This document shows, piece by piece, positions 26,807 through 37,102 of a stretch of 64,000 nucleotides of DNA; positions within the stretch are counted from its first letter, which is position 1; every line of letters begins with the position of its first letter. This DNA comes from Microbispora catharanthi. Lineage in GTDB: Bacteria > Actinomycetota > Actinomycetes > Streptosporangiales > Streptosporangiaceae. Where the stretch lies: the NCBI RefSeq assembly GCF_006334915.2, contig NZ_VDMA02000031.1:1-64000 (forward strand), written 5' to 3'. The notes beneath the pieces were generated by a model. It was given only the letters and a program-made list of their open reading frames with translations. It searched no databases and was not told the DNA's origin. Both the position numbers and the translations under genes were made by a program.

Positions 26807-29800
26807 TCATCGGCAGGGTGCCTCGAACGGCAGTTCCGGTATGTACTGCTGCCACTGCTTCGGGGTGAGGGTGTTGGCCGTGGTGGCGCATATCCGCTGA
26901 ATGGCCCGGCCGAGGTTCATCTCGGTGAGTTCGATGGTGCGGTCGTCGCCCGCACTGGCCAGGGTGTGCCCGTCGGGACTGAAGGCGGCACCAAGGATCG
27001 GGCCGATGTGACCGGCGTTCAGGGGCTTGCCCTGCGGCATGGCATGCGCCGGGTCGGAGACGTCCCACAGCATGAGTGTCTTGTCGTCGCCCGCGCTGAC
27101 CAGCGTCCGCCCGTCGGGGCTGAAGCCTACCCAGCGCACCGGGCTGCTGTGCCCTGTCAGCGGCTGACCTACCGGTTTGGGGCGCGCCGGGTCTCGGAGG
27201 TCCCACAACTGCACGGTGTGGCCGGCACCGGCCGTGGCCAGCAGCGTGCCTCTGGGGCTGAAGGCGCCCCACAGGATGCCACCGGTGTCACCGGTCTCGA
27301 TCGTGGACGTCGGCTGGGACGGTTCTCGGTCACGGGCATCCCACAGCCGTACCTTTTGGTCTGCGCTGGAGGCGGCCACGATGTGGCCGTCCGGGCTGAA
27401 GCCCACCCAGTGGGCGGGACTGACTTGGCCCGCCAGCGGCTGCCCCCACGTTTTCGGGTGCACCGGGTCGGACGCGTCCCACAGCCGGAGTGTGTGATCG
27501 GCGCCATCAGTGGCCAGGAGGTGACCGATCGGGCTGAAGGCCAGCGCGTGGGGAGCATCGGTGGCGCCTGTCGGGATCGATCCGAGCAGTCTGGGGTGTG
27601 CGGCATCGGACACGGTCCACAGGCGCACGGTGCGGTCGTCGACGGCTGCGGCCAGGGTATGGCCGTCGGGGCTGTAGGCGACCTGGTCGACGGTGCCGGA
27701 TGTGGTGAGCGGCTGCCCGAGCGCTTTGGGGCGCGACACGTCTGACAGGTCCCACAACCTGATCGTCCGGTCGCTGCTCGCGCTGGCCAGGGTGTGGCCG
27801 TCGGGGCTGTACGTCACCGCGTGGACGGTGCCGGTATGGCCCGACAGAAAGGTCCGGGGGAGGTTCCACAGCCGTACGGTGCGATCGACGCTGGTGCTGG
27901 CGAGGGTTCGCCCGTCGGGGCTGAAGGCGACCCAGACGATGAAGCCGGTGTGGCCGGTGAGCGGGGCACCCAGCGGGGCCGGGTGGGCAGGGTCGGTTAC
28001 GTCCCACAGCCGCACGGTGTTGTCGGCGCCACCGGTGGCCAGGATACGGCCGTCGGGGCTGAAGGCCACCGCGAGGATGGTATTGGTGTGGCCGTTCAGG
28101 GGGTGCCCCAGAGCGGCGGCGTGAGCGGGGTCGGACACATCCCATAACCGCACGGTGTTGTCGTTGCCCACGCTGGCCATAGTCCGGCTGTCGGGGCTGA
28201 AGGCCACCGCGTAGACGGCGTCGGTGTGGCCGGTCAGGGGCCGCCTCCACAGTGAGGGGTGGGTCCGGTCGGTGACGTTCCACAGGCGGATCGTGTGGTC
28301 GTGGCCGGCGCTGGCGACCGTACGCCCGTCGGGGCTGAATGCGGCCGAGGCCACGGGGGCGGTGTGGCCGGTCAGCGGTCGGCCGAGAGCGGCCGGGTGG
28401 GCTGGGTCGGACACGTCCCACAGCCGCAGTGTGCGGTCCTGACTGGCGGTCGCGAGGGTGCGTCCGTCCTTGCTGAAGGACACCGAGAACACATAGTTGG
28501 TGTGACCGGTGAGTGGTCGTCCCCATGGCCGGGGGTGCGCGGGGTCGCGAACGTCCCACAGCCGTGCCGTGAGGTCGCGGCTCGCGCTGGCCAGTGTGCG
28601 GCCGTCGGGGCTGAACTGCAGCCAGTACACCCAGCTGGTGTGACCGGTCAGCGGCCGTCCCAGGGGGGTCGGCCGGGCCGGGTCGGACACGTCCCACAAC
28701 CGGATGGTGTTGTCGCGCGCGCCGGTGGCCATGGTGCGACCGTCCGGGCTGAACGCCACCGCGTACACCGGTGCGGTGTGCCCGGTCAGTGGGGTGGACA
28801 GGGGGACGTTTCGGCTGTCGAGCAGGCTGGTGACGGCCTCCCGGTTGGGCCGGATGCGATACGCCGCCAGGTCCAGTTCGGCCGCGAGCGACGGGTCGGT
28901 GGTCCGGACCTGGTCCGCTTCGGTCATCACCTGCTCCGACAGCGCCCTGTCGCGCTCCGCCCTGGCGACGGAACCCTGCTGCAACGCGATGACGGCGGCA
29001 GCCGAGGCGACCAGGGTGAGCACGGCCATGAGGGCGACGGCGGCGCGGCGCAGGGCGACTGAGCGGTTGTGCTGCCTGGCCGAGGCGGCGAGGAACCGTT
29101 CGACCCGCCCGCTGATCAGGACGTCACCGCGATGGCGTTCGGCCCATTCGGAGGCGACAGCCAGACGACCGCCACGATAAAGGGCAGCTGGGTCGCGGTG
29201 CTCGTTCTCCCACGCGGTGGCGGCCGCCGTCAGTTGCTGATGCACGAGCAGTCCGGCGCGATCTTCGTTGATCCAGTCGCGCAGTCGCGGCCAGGCGTGG
29301 AGCAGCGCCTCATGGGTCATCTCGACGGTGTCGGTGTCCAGCGTGACGAGGCGGGCACCGGCCAGGGAGTCGAGGACTTCGTCGGTGTCGTCGGGGCTGG
29401 TGTCGAGGTCGGCGCGGCGCAGCCGCCGTTTGGTGTCGTCGGTGCCCTCGCCCACGGCGACGAGCCGGAGAAAGATCCCCCGCGCGATGTCCTGCTGCTG
29501 CGGGGTCAAACCGGCGTACACGGTCTCGGCGGTCCGCGCGAGGGCGTTCTTGATCCCACCGGCGGTCTCGTAACCGGACAGTGCCAGCGTGTTGCCGCGG
29601 CGACGGCGCCATGTCTCTCGAAGCGCGTGTGAAACCAGGGGGAGCACGTTCGCCTGCCCAGCGGCGTCGGCGACGACCCGCGCCAGCAGTGCACCCTCGA
29701 CCGCGCACCCGGCCCGCGACGCGGGTTTGGTGATCGCCTGACGCAGCTCCTCGGTGGACATCGGGCCGACCAGCAGCTGAGCGTCACCGAGCGCCTCGAC

Positions 29801-30673
29801 GAGGTCGGGGTGCTCGGCGCAGCGCGCGTAGAAGTCGGCGCGGACGCCGAGGACGACCCGGGTGCGGCTGTTGGCGGCCCGGGCCGCAGTGACCAGCACG
29901 TCGATGAACCGCTCACGCTCCTGAGTGCTGCGGCAGAGTGTGAAGACCTCTTCGAACTGGTCCACCACCACCAGCATCTCGCTGCCGACCGGGCGGTCCG
30001 CCAGGACCTGCAGCGCGGTGAGATGCAGGGCGCGCGGCTCCTTCGTGAGTTCGTTGTGAAGCATGGTCGCCGACCCTCCGCTCAGAGCGGCCAGCTGAGC
30101 GGCGCACTCCTCGAGCGGATGCGAGCCGGGCGCGAACAACAGGATCGGCCACCCCGCGGTCCCGGACTCCTCGCCGCGGATCCGGGGAAGCAGCCCTGCC
30201 CGGAGCAGCGACGACTTTCCCGATCCGGAAGCCCCGAATACCACAAGGAATCGAGACTTCCGTACCCGGGAAACCAAATCCTGGGTGAGCCGCTCCCTGC
30301 CGAAAAACCATTCCGCGTCCTCCGGTTGGAACGCCGCCAGCCCGGCATAAGGACCGCGAGCCCCGTCGTCGGCCGTCATGGGAACGGATTCGGCGGGGAC
30401 CGCGGCCGCGCCTTCCGCCGCCAGTGCCCGCCATCGATCCTCCCATTCCGACAAATCGCCCCCGCAGGCTCGTACGTAGGCGAGTGTGACGGCCAGACTG
30501 GGCAGTTTTCTGCCCGACGCAGCATCGGCCAGCGTGGTCGACGAGTAATGAGCGCGAGCGGCCAGCTCCCGATAGGGAGGGCTGCCCGCTTTGACGCGCA
30601 ACAAGCGCAGGTCGGCGGCGAAACTCGTCAACTCGCCGCCGTCGTCCTCCAAAGGCCGCTCGGACCGTGGCAT
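26807..30673 (-). CDS. HTH-NTPase-WD40 signalling protein (nSTAND-like)
   Basis: A 1,288-residue protein. Residues 10-75 form an Xre-like HTH (YRELAARAHYSSTTLADAAS). Residues 115-480 form a STAND NTPase with Walker A GASGSGKSS near 146 and Walker B VVVDQFEE near 233. A membrane helix lies near 540-560 (VALMAVLTLVASAAAVIAL). Residues 620-1260 form about 14 WD40 blades (HTAPVYAVAFSPDGRT to IRLWDV). Such proteins switch on nucleotide binding when the propeller senses a ligand. The ATG at 30673 has GGAG upstream; a longer frame starts at 30754. It is divergent from a secreted cassette, and its 5' end is duplicated at 36979-37069. Confidence 0.9.
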   Translation of the reverse strand: MPRSERPLEDDGGELTSFAADLRLLRVKAGSPPYRELAARAHYSSTTLADAASGRKLPSLAVTLAYVRACGGDLSEWEDRWRALAAEGAAAVPAESVPMTADDGARGPYAGLAAFQPEDAEWFFGRERLTQDLVSRVRKSRFLVVFGASGSGKSSLLRAGLLPRIRGEESGTAGWPILLFAPGSHPLEECAAQLAALSGGSATMLHNELTKEPRALHLTALQVLADRPVGSEMLVVVDQFEEVFTLCRSTQERERFIDVLVTAARAANSRTRVVLGVRADFYARCAEHPDLVEALGDAQLLVGPMSTEELRQAITKPASRAGCAVEGALLARVVADAAGQANVLPLVSHALRETWRRRRGNTLALSGYETAGGIKNALARTAETVYAGLTPQQQDIARGIFLRLVAVGEGTDDTKRRLRRADLDTSPDDTDEVLDSLAGARLVTLDTDTVEMTHEALLHAWPRLRDWINEDRAGLLVHQQLTAAATAWENEHRDPAALYRGGRLAVASEWAERHRGDVLISGRVERFLAASARQHNRSVALRRAAVALMAVLTLVASAAAVIALQQGSVARAERDRALSEQVMTEADQVRTTDPSLAAELDLAAYRIRPNREAVTSLLDSRNVPLSTPLTGHTAPVYAVAFSPDGRTMATGARDNTIRLWDVSDPARPTPLGRPLTGHTSWVYWLQFSPDGRTLASASRDLTARLWDVRDPAHPRPWGRPLTGHTNYVFSVSFSKDGRTLATASQDRTLRLWDVSDPAHPAALGRPLTGHTAPVASAAFSPDGRTVASAGHDHTIRLWNVTDRTHPSLWRRPLTGHTDAVYAVAFSPDSRTMASVGNDNTVRLWDVSDPAHAAALGHPLNGHTNTILAVAFSPDGRILATGGADNTVRLWDVTDPAHPAPLGAPLTGHTGFIVWVAFSPDGRTLASTSVDRTVRLWNLPRTFLSGHTGTVHAVTYSPDGHTLASASSDRTIRLWDLSDVSRPKALGQPLTTSGTVDQVAYSPDGHTLAAAVDDRTVRLWTVSDAAHPRLLGSIPTGATDAPHALAFSPIGHLLATDGADHTLRLWDASDPVHPKTWGQPLAGQVSPAHWVGFSPDGHIVAASSADQKVRLWDARDREPSQPTSTIETGDTGGILWGAFSPRGTLLATAGAGHTVQLWDLRDPARPKPVGQPLTGHSSPVRWVGFSPDGRTLVSAGDDKTLMLWDVSDPAHAMPQGKPLNAGHIGPILGAAFSPDGHTLASAGDDRTIELTEMNLGRAIQRICATTANTLTPKQWQQYIPELPFEAPCR

Positions 30674-30708
30674 CCCCGTCTCCCCCGATTGATGCAATCG
30701 GGGACCTA

Positions 30709-30754
30709 TTGTCCGGAACCTGTTGTCAGGCGTCCACCCCCCGACACCGGACAA
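30709..30754. promoter_or_regulatory. Inverted repeat in the nSTAND/ricin-like divergent promoter (copy 1)
   Basis: TTGTCCGG (30709-30716) and CCGGACAA (30747-30754) are perfect arms exactly 30 nt apart. The sequence between them is almost unchanged in copy 2 at 37103-37148, which suggests selected protein binding. Confidence 0.55.
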
Positions 30755-30867
30755 CCGGCCTTCAGTACAACCGGGTCACGGACGGCCGGTGGCGGCCAGA
30801 TGTCACCGCCGCCCACTGATCGGCGCGACGGCATGACCGGGGACGCGCCCAGAAGAACGAGAGGGAA

Positions 30868-31479
30868 ATGAGACGAGACAGATCACCTGCCCCCGCTTCG
30901 GCCGGCACGGCCATGACCCGATTGGCACGGAAGGCGGCGGCACTGTCCATCGGCGCGGCATTGTCCATCGGCGTGCTTCCGGCCACAGCGGCGCACGCCG
31001 GCCAATGGGTCACGTGGAAGAACTTCAGCACCGGCAAAGCGCTCGAGGTCTCCCACTCCTCGAAGAAGAAGGGCGCCACCGTCGGCACCTGGCCGTGGAA
31101 CGGCACCAAGACCCAGTGGTGGTGGGACCAGAAACTCAGCAACAGGTACTACGTCGAGCTCAACTGGAACAGCAATCTGTATTTGACGGCCTACAACAGC
31201 TGCGGGTCCGGAATCACCCAATGGCCCACCGGCGCCGGCCATCACGCCTACACCACACAGGAGTGGAAGGAAAAACGCCTTCGCGCCCGCGGCCTGGACC
31301 AGGGCTGGGCCCTGATCAACAAGGCCGGATGCAGCGGTGACGCCTATCACGACATGCTCTCCCTGAGCATCGAACACCGCAGCTGGTATCCGGTCTTTCT
31401 GTATCCCGAGAATTACGGAGCGTGCAGCCTCGCGATGTATCCGAGCATGTGGCCCGTCGAAGACTGCACCTGGAAATAG
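30868..31479 (+). CDS. Secreted ricin-like beta-trefoil protein, copy 1
   Basis: A 203-residue protein with a signal peptide to about residue 44 (PATAAHA). The mature part starts WVTWKNFSTGKALEV and has WNGTKTQWWWDQKLSN, a lectin-type QxW-like pattern repeated about every 45 residues. Six Cys are possible disulfides. Sugar binding is likely but inferred. It is paralogous to 37275-37874, with the same order of motifs (TAYNSCG, LINKAGCSG). GAGGGAA precedes the ATG. It is the first gene of a cassette divergent from the nSTAND gene. Confidence 0.8.
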   Translation: MRRDRSPAPASAGTAMTRLARKAAALSIGAALSIGVLPATAAHAGQWVTWKNFSTGKALEVSHSSKKKGATVGTWPWNGTKTQWWWDQKLSNRYYVELNWNSNLYLTAYNSCGSGITQWPTGAGHHAYTTQEWKEKRLRARGLDQGWALINKAGCSGDAYHDMLSLSIEHRSWYPVFLYPENYGACSLAMYPSMWPVEDCTWK

Positions 31480-31494
31480 GAAACAGAGGAAAAC

Positions 31495-32517
31495 GTGAAC
31501 GACGACCACAGCCGCCGGCGGCGAAGACTGCTCGCGGCCGCCACGGTGGGCGCGGCCCTTTTCGCGATAAGCGGCCTCGCCGCGGCGAGCGCGATGGCCG
31601 ACGGCGGCGGGCCCGCCGCGGGCAATCCACCGCCCAGCCCCAGCCCCAGCCCCACGATGCAGTTCACCGAGACGCCTCCCTCGCCCGACCCCGAGCCGTC
31701 GACGTCGGAGTCCCCGCCCCCTCTCGGCACGATTCCGGAGGTCACCAGCACGGCTCCTATCGCCATGCCCCTGGACTCGGTGATGACCTCGCTCAGCGAC
31801 GTCGACCTCCTCGAGACCGCGGGTGAGCTGAAGGCGCGCGACTGCATGCGGTCGCTCGGCTTCACCACCTGGACCACCGGCGCGATTCCCGGCCCCAGCG
31901 CCGACAAGGACAGCGACCTGTTCGACTATCTCCCGTCCGCCGACGCAACGCAGTCGGGGTATCCTCCCGCGCTCTCCGACAAGTTCCCGGCCCTCGACGC
32001 GTCTTCGCAGACCGCGGTCAGCGAGGACGCGGTGCGCGCGTACACGGGCACGGAGGCCACGACCGCGAGCGGCGCCGCGGTTCCGGACGGCGGCTGCGAG
32101 GCCGAGGGCGACAGGCAGTTGAAGGGCGCCGCGGCCGAGTTGCCCGTCGACCCCCGGCTCCTCCTCGTGGAGGCGCAGTTCTCGGCCCTGCGCGACGACC
32201 GCATGCAGCAGGCCTTCGCGACCTGGAGCGCGTGTATGGCCAAGCGCGGCTACCGCTACGACGACCCGCTGAGCGCCCACCTCGACCCCCGATGGGCCGA
32301 GCGCACATCCGACACCCCGGCCGGCGCCGAGGAGAAGGCCACCGCGGCCGCCGACGCCGCCTGTCAGCAGGAGGGCAACCTCGTCGGGATGTACAAGGCC
32401 CTGGAGACCGCCTACCAGAAGCGGCTGCTCGACGAGAACAGGACGCAGCTGACGACCGCGCTGTCGATCTTCAACACCTGGGTCTCGAACGCCAGGGCCA
32501 TCGTCGCCGCCAACTGA
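31495..32517 (+). CDS. Secreted Pro-rich/Cys-motif protein, copy 1
   Basis: A 340-residue protein with Arg-rich n-region and signal peptide (1-36). A Pro/Ser linker (40-75) and a helical domain follow, with four conserved Cys motifs: DCMRSLGFTTW, GGCEAEGD, WSACMAKRGY and DAACQQEGN. No lipobox is seen. Such CM-x-GF motifs recur in uncharacterised actinobacterial exported proteins. It starts 15 nt after the ricin-like gene with GAGGAAAAC before the GTG, so the two are co-transcribed. It is paralogous to 37889-38983. The function is unknown. Confidence 0.8.
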   Translation: MNDDHSRRRRRLLAAATVGAALFAISGLAAASAMADGGGPAAGNPPPSPSPSPTMQFTETPPSPDPEPSTSESPPPLGTIPEVTSTAPIAMPLDSVMTSLSDVDLLETAGELKARDCMRSLGFTTWTTGAIPGPSADKDSDLFDYLPSADATQSGYPPALSDKFPALDASSQTAVSEDAVRAYTGTEATTASGAAVPDGGCEAEGDRQLKGAAAELPVDPRLLLVEAQFSALRDDRMQQAFATWSACMAKRGYRYDDPLSAHLDPRWAERTSDTPAGAEEKATAAADAACQQEGNLVGMYKALETAYQKRLLDENRTQLTTALSIFNTWVSNARAIVAAN

Positions 32518-32557
32518 TCGGCGGCGTGACCGTCACCTTCCGCACTCTCACCTTCTG

Positions 32558-32591
32558 CACGCCGGCCCGCCGGTCATGGCGGGCCGGCGTG
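32558..32591 (+). terminator. Hairpin after cassette copy 1
   Basis: A perfect 14-bp inverted repeat, CACGCCGGCCCGCC and its complement, with a 6-nt loop. The counterpart at 39065-39102 follows copy 2, and short sequence beyond both hairpins is also similar. Confidence 0.7.
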
Positions 32592-32638
32592 TCCGCCTGC
32601 ATGAAAGTGCCGTTTCTCTCGAACCGAAGAGGTCATGG

Positions 32639-35600
32639 ATGACAGCGCATCGGCGCTTGGCCTTACTTTCCGTCACGACTCTCATATGTTCGCTTCTGTC
32701 GGCTCCCATGGCCACCGCCTTCGCCGCGGAACCGCCCGGACCGGAGGTCGACATCGCCGCGCCGCGGCATCCCGGCGGCGGCGCGGCGGCGGTGGACCCG
32801 CGTCAGCGGGACGCTCTGCTGGGCAACGGGTGGCAGACATCGGGCGATCTCATCTGGACGACATCCGGGGACGGCGACGGCTTGCACGTCCTGGTCGCCG
32901 ATGAGAAGAGCGGCTATGCGTGGCGAACCGTCGCCACGCTGTCCGAGCCGGGTTTCGACGCGGACCAGTGGATCGGCAACGCCTGCCTGACGGGAGCGGG
33001 ACGGCGAATCGTCGTCGTCTACGCGCCCAGAACCTTCACCAACAAGGAGGAACTGTCGGCTCGGGGCGGCTTCACGGCCGTGGTCGACCTGGTCACCGGT
33101 GAGGTGCGGAAGCTGCCGGTGCAATCGTCCCTGGCCTACTTCAACCCCGGTTGCGGGAGCGGGGAGTCGGCCGTGCTCACCCAGGAGGGGGTGGAGCAGG
33201 AGGCGAAGACACGGGGCAGGACCCGGCTCCTGCGACTCGACGCCGGCAAGGGTTCGGTGGGCGCGCCCCTGGAGGTGAAGGGCGAGGTGACCTCCGCGGT
33301 CCCGGTGCGGGACGGGGTGGTGGCCGCCGACGGCAGGCGTCTCGTCATGGTGAACGACAAGGGGAAGCGCGTTCCCCTGCTGCGCACCGGTGACGTGCCT
33401 CTCCGGCTGCACGTGGACGCCGACGGGGGCGTGGTCTTCCTGGACCACGACAAGGACGCCGCGGTGATCCGGCGCACGGCCGTGCCGTCCCGGCCTCGCG
33501 CCGTGACTCCGGCGGAAGTCGTGGACCTGGCCAAGGGGAAGCTGGGGTCGGTCGGCGTCGCGGCCGGCTCCGCGGGGCGGGTGTTCCTGACCGGCGACGT
33601 CACCACCACGGCGCGGCTTCCCGCTTCCGTCGCGCGGCTGGACGCCTCAGCGGGGGCGCAGGCCTCGACGGAGGGACACGCCGCTCTCGTGTCCGTCGAC
33701 TGGGCCGGCACCGCCGACCCGCGGGCGGCGGTCTCCGCGCCCGCGGCTCCGAGACCGGTCGCCATGGCCATGCGGGTGACCGCGACGGGCAAGACCGTCG
33801 ACTTCACGGTGGACACCGCCGCTCATAGCTCGGCGAGCCAACCCGATGCGGGCCGTTTGTCCAGCCCCGCGCTGACGCCTCCGGACCGGCCGTCCGCGAA
33901 AGCCGCGGTCAGTGGCTCCTCCAGCGATCCGATCGAGGACGAAAGGACGTGCTCGGTCCCTCGCAACGACCCCCGCAACCAGGCCCTGCAACCCAAGCCG
34001 AGGCAGGTGGAGTGGGCGGTGGACCAGGCCGTCCGGGGCGCCCTCGCGAGCTTCAAGCGGCCACAGAACTGGAACAACCTGGGGATGCCCGAGTACTACC
34101 CCCAAGGGCTGTTCCCCCGGCCTGGCCTCGTCGGAGGGGGCTACATCCCGGCGCAGGTGATGCTCGGGGTGGCCGCGCAGGAGTCCAACCTGTGGCAGGC
34201 GACCCGCCTGGTCGTTCCGGGTGAGACAGGAAACCCTCTCATCGGCAACTACTACGGGCTGTCGATCTACAACTCCGACCCCGACGACGACTGGGACGTG
34301 CACTGGGACAAGGCGGACTGCGGGTACGGCATCACCCAGGTGACCGACGGGATGCGCCTGCCCGGCAAGGGCCAGCAGACAATGCCGTACGACCAGCAGC
34401 GGGCGGTCGCACTGGACTTCGCCACGAACATCGCGGCCGGCGTCCAGATCCTGGAGCAGAAGTGGAACCAGACCATGAGCGCCGGAATGAAGATAAACAA
34501 CGGCGACCCGGCCAAGATCGAGAACTGGTTCTTCGCGCTGTGGGCCTACAACAGCGGCTTCTACCCGGACAAGGGTGACGGCTTCTGGGGCGTCGGCTGG
34601 GCCAACAACCCCATCAATCCTCGATATCCGGCGGACCGCGCCCCCTTTCTGGAGACCGGATACACCGACGCCAAGACCCCGCAGTACTGGCCGTACCCGG
34701 AGAAGGTGCTGGGCTGGGCCGGGCACCCCATCGAAGCCCTGGAGTCGCCCGGCACCTACGTCGTCGGTTTCCGCCCCGCCTGGTGGAACGGCACCGACAC
34801 CACTGCCCCGCAGCACAGACGCGACGTCAAACCGCCGCGCGAACTGTTCTGCAACAGCTCCAACGCCTGTTACCCGGGGCAGAAGTTCTCCAACGACCTC
34901 AACGAGCCGGCCGGGCCGTGCAGCCAGAGCGACCTGCGCTGCTGGTTCCACCAGCCGGCCACATGGAAGAGCGACTGTTCCTACAGTTGCGGCAACGAGA
35001 TACTCCGTTTCGATCCCGGCTACGCCTACCAGGACAACGGAACGGCCTACCCGCCCGCCTGCAGCGCGACCGGTCTGCCCCCAGGCTCCCTGATCATCGA
35101 CAACATCCCCGGCGGAACCCCCACACCTCGGTGCGGGACCACCGGCGCCGACGACGGGCACTTCACCTTCACGTTCAACGACGACGGGCAGGGCCACTAC
35201 CCCTCCAAGATCGACCTGCACCAGCTCGGCGGCGGCTACGCGGGCCACTACTACTTCGGGCACACCCGCGACCCCGGCCGGTGGTCGATGCAGATCGAGG
35301 GCACCTGGACGCTGGGCGAAGCCCTCAACCAGCCCGCCCAGGTCCTGGTCCACCTGCCGGACCACTACGGCTACACCAAGAAGGCGACCTACGAGATCGA
35401 GACCGGCAACGGCGTACGGAAGCGGACGATCTCCCAGCAGGTCGACAGCAACCAATGGAAGTCGCTCGGGGCGTTCATGTTCGACGGCGTTCCCAAGGTG
35501 ACGCTGAGCACGGCCGTCGACGGGGCGGAAGGAGACGAGAGCATCGTCTTCGACGCCATCGCCATCCGGCCCATCAAGGGCACCTTCGCCGAGCACACGG

Positions 35601-36811
35601 TGGACGCGGTCGCGCTGTTCGACGAGAACCAGAACATCGACGCGAGCAGCACCACATGGATCATCAGCTCGCCGCTGAACAGCCGCCAGTCCTTGTACGA
35701 CTGGGGATCGAAGTTGTCCGGCGATGTTCTGACCCTGCCGGCCTGCGGCTCGGGGCCGGCCGGCACCTGCGTGATGCCGGCGGTGAAGGCCGCCATGCAG
35801 GAATGGAATCAGCAGGTCGTCGAGGCGGGGACCGATCCGGTCAACCACCCGCCCGGCAAGGCGATCACCGACTGGATCCATTTCGCCAATCCCTACACCG
35901 ACCGGCCCACCAGCTCGAGCATGCCGTCCTGGTTCGACGCACGCGACACCAGTTACAAGATCAAGGAGAAGGCGACCGTCTCCTTCGTCAAGGCCGACGA
36001 CGGCACCATCGTGGACGGCAGCCAGTATGTCGACTACGACGACCGCACCGGGGACACCGTGCTCCCCAAGTTCGTGATGATCACCTTCCAGGCCATCCAG
36101 GACGACTACGGCATCGACCCGCCCGACCTGACCTACAGCACCGCCGACCTCAACGAGCACGATGGCAGGGTCAAGACCGTGACGCCGAACGGGGACGGCA
36201 TCCTGCCCGGACGTGCCTTCCTGCCCACCGGCCGGCCGGCCACGCTCGTCGACAACGGAACGTGTGTGGCGGCCAAGTCCGTCTCCGGCGGCGAGATCGG
36301 CTATCGGCCCATGCTGGGGGCGTCGAATCCCAGCCAGGCGGTGAGCAGATGGCTCTCCCGGGTGTCCGGCGACACCCGCGTCCCCCAGGAGGTCCAGCAG
36401 GTGGCGGCCGAGATCACCTATGCCTTCTTCGCGCCCTCGGGGGTGACGGAGCTGGCCGGGTCGCTCTTCAACAACGCGCCGCCCATCTGGCAGCAGCTCG
36501 ACTTCAAGGTCTGCGCCGACGGACAGGTCCGGCAGAACGGCAGCGACCCAGTGCTGCGCTCGAGCTACATGCCGGACCAGTACCTGTATCACAACGGCCA
36601 GGCGATCGACCTGACCGGGCAGCCGACCGGCAGCGCCGCACCGGTCGTCAGGGGGGACTTCGGAATGTTCAGCCGGGCGCCGAGAAGCGGCGGCCTGTGG
36701 TCCAGCGCCTATGGTTCCTGCAACGGATCCGGGCAGGAGGGAAACCCCTGGAACCTGTCGGCGCCGGAATCGGCCGGTATCGATCCGGGCAGCGTGCACC
36801 TATGCGAGTAG
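32639..36811 (+). CDS. Giant secreted protein: propeller-like, lytic-transglycosylase-like and golvesin-like domains
   Basis: A 1,390-residue protein with a signal peptide at 1-24. Residues 50-400 look like a propeller (SSLAYFNPGCGSG also occurs in the 14087-18046 paralogue). Residues 440-640 form a lysozyme/SLT-like domain with the candidate catalytic Glu in AQESNLWQ and CGYGITQVTDGMR. Residues 850-980 are golvesin-like (IDLHQLGGGYAGHYYF, FDAIAIRP). The last 400 residues have no recognised family and replace the SGNH domain of the paralogue. The ATG at 32639 has GAGG upstream; a longer frame at 32576 overlaps the hairpin. Glycan cleavage is inferred. It ends where the duplicated block begins. 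Confidence 0.83.
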   Translation: MTAHRRLALLSVTTLICSLLSAPMATAFAAEPPGPEVDIAAPRHPGGGAAAVDPRQRDALLGNGWQTSGDLIWTTSGDGDGLHVLVADEKSGYAWRTVATLSEPGFDADQWIGNACLTGAGRRIVVVYAPRTFTNKEELSARGGFTAVVDLVTGEVRKLPVQSSLAYFNPGCGSGESAVLTQEGVEQEAKTRGRTRLLRLDAGKGSVGAPLEVKGEVTSAVPVRDGVVAADGRRLVMVNDKGKRVPLLRTGDVPLRLHVDADGGVVFLDHDKDAAVIRRTAVPSRPRAVTPAEVVDLAKGKLGSVGVAAGSAGRVFLTGDVTTTARLPASVARLDASAGAQASTEGHAALVSVDWAGTADPRAAVSAPAAPRPVAMAMRVTATGKTVDFTVDTAAHSSASQPDAGRLSSPALTPPDRPSAKAAVSGSSSDPIEDERTCSVPRNDPRNQALQPKPRQVEWAVDQAVRGALASFKRPQNWNNLGMPEYYPQGLFPRPGLVGGGYIPAQVMLGVAAQESNLWQATRLVVPGETGNPLIGNYYGLSIYNSDPDDDWDVHWDKADCGYGITQVTDGMRLPGKGQQTMPYDQQRAVALDFATNIAAGVQILEQKWNQTMSAGMKINNGDPAKIENWFFALWAYNSGFYPDKGDGFWGVGWANNPINPRYPADRAPFLETGYTDAKTPQYWPYPEKVLGWAGHPIEALESPGTYVVGFRPAWWNGTDTTAPQHRRDVKPPRELFCNSSNACYPGQKFSNDLNEPAGPCSQSDLRCWFHQPATWKSDCSYSCGNEILRFDPGYAYQDNGTAYPPACSATGLPPGSLIIDNIPGGTPTPRCGTTGADDGHFTFTFNDDGQGHYPSKIDLHQLGGGYAGHYYFGHTRDPGRWSMQIEGTWTLGEALNQPAQVLVHLPDHYGYTKKATYEIETGNGVRKRTISQQVDSNQWKSLGAFMFDGVPKVTLSTAVDGAEGDESIVFDAIAIRPIKGTFAEHTVDAVALFDENQNIDASSTTWIISSPLNSRQSLYDWGSKLSGDVLTLPACGSGPAGTCVMPAVKAAMQEWNQQVVEAGTDPVNHPPGKAITDWIHFANPYTDRPTSSSMPSWFDARDTSYKIKEKATVSFVKADDGTIVDGSQYVDYDDRTGDTVLPKFVMITFQAIQDDYGIDPPDLTYSTADLNEHDGRVKTVTPNGDGILPGRAFLPTGRPATLVDNGTCVAAKSVSGGEIGYRPMLGASNPSQAVSRWLSRVSGDTRVPQEVQQVAAEITYAFFAPSGVTELAGSLFNNAPPIWQQLDFKVCADGQVRQNGSDPVLRSSYMPDQYLYHNGQAIDLTGQPTGSAAPVVRGDFGMFSRAPRSGGLWSSAYGSCNGSGQEGNPWNLSAPESAGIDPGSVHLCE

Positions 36812-36978
36812 CCGGGTGACGACCGCCGACGGCCTGCCCACCTCCACCGGTGCTCCTCTGTGAGATTCGCACACCGGGAGGCGGGAGGCCGTCGGCGACA
36901 CTTCGTACCAGGCGACCGCGGGCCGGATACGCCCGGCCGAGCTAGGGCGGAATCCGATCGGCCGGCGATACGGCGGGC

Positions 36979-37069
36979 TGTCCGTTTTGACGTGTACTAA
37001 TCGCAGGTCAACGGCGAAACTCGTCAACTCATCGCCGTCGTCCTCCAAAGGCCGCTCGGACCGCGGCAT
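36979..37069 (-). pseudogene. Truncated duplicate of the nSTAND gene 5' end
   Basis: The start MPRSERPLEDDGDELTSFA copies the first 30 codons of the 26807-30673 gene with few changes. It loses similarity after SPPYR and then runs into unrelated sequence. Only the beginning, before the HTH, was kept when the block was duplicated. Confidence 0.85.
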
Positions 37070-37102
37070 CCCGTCTCCCCGATTGACTCGATCGGAGCGA
37101 TA

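Noticed and set aside
27000..28800. Regularly spaced DNA repeats of about 130 bp
   Set aside because: They are the WD40 blades of the nSTAND-like protein, not a CRISPR or satellite.
33647..36799. 1,050-codon minus-strand frame over the giant secreted protein gene
   Set aside because: It is Val/Gly/Asp/Arg-rich, has no motif and lies opposite a gene with clear signal peptide and domains.
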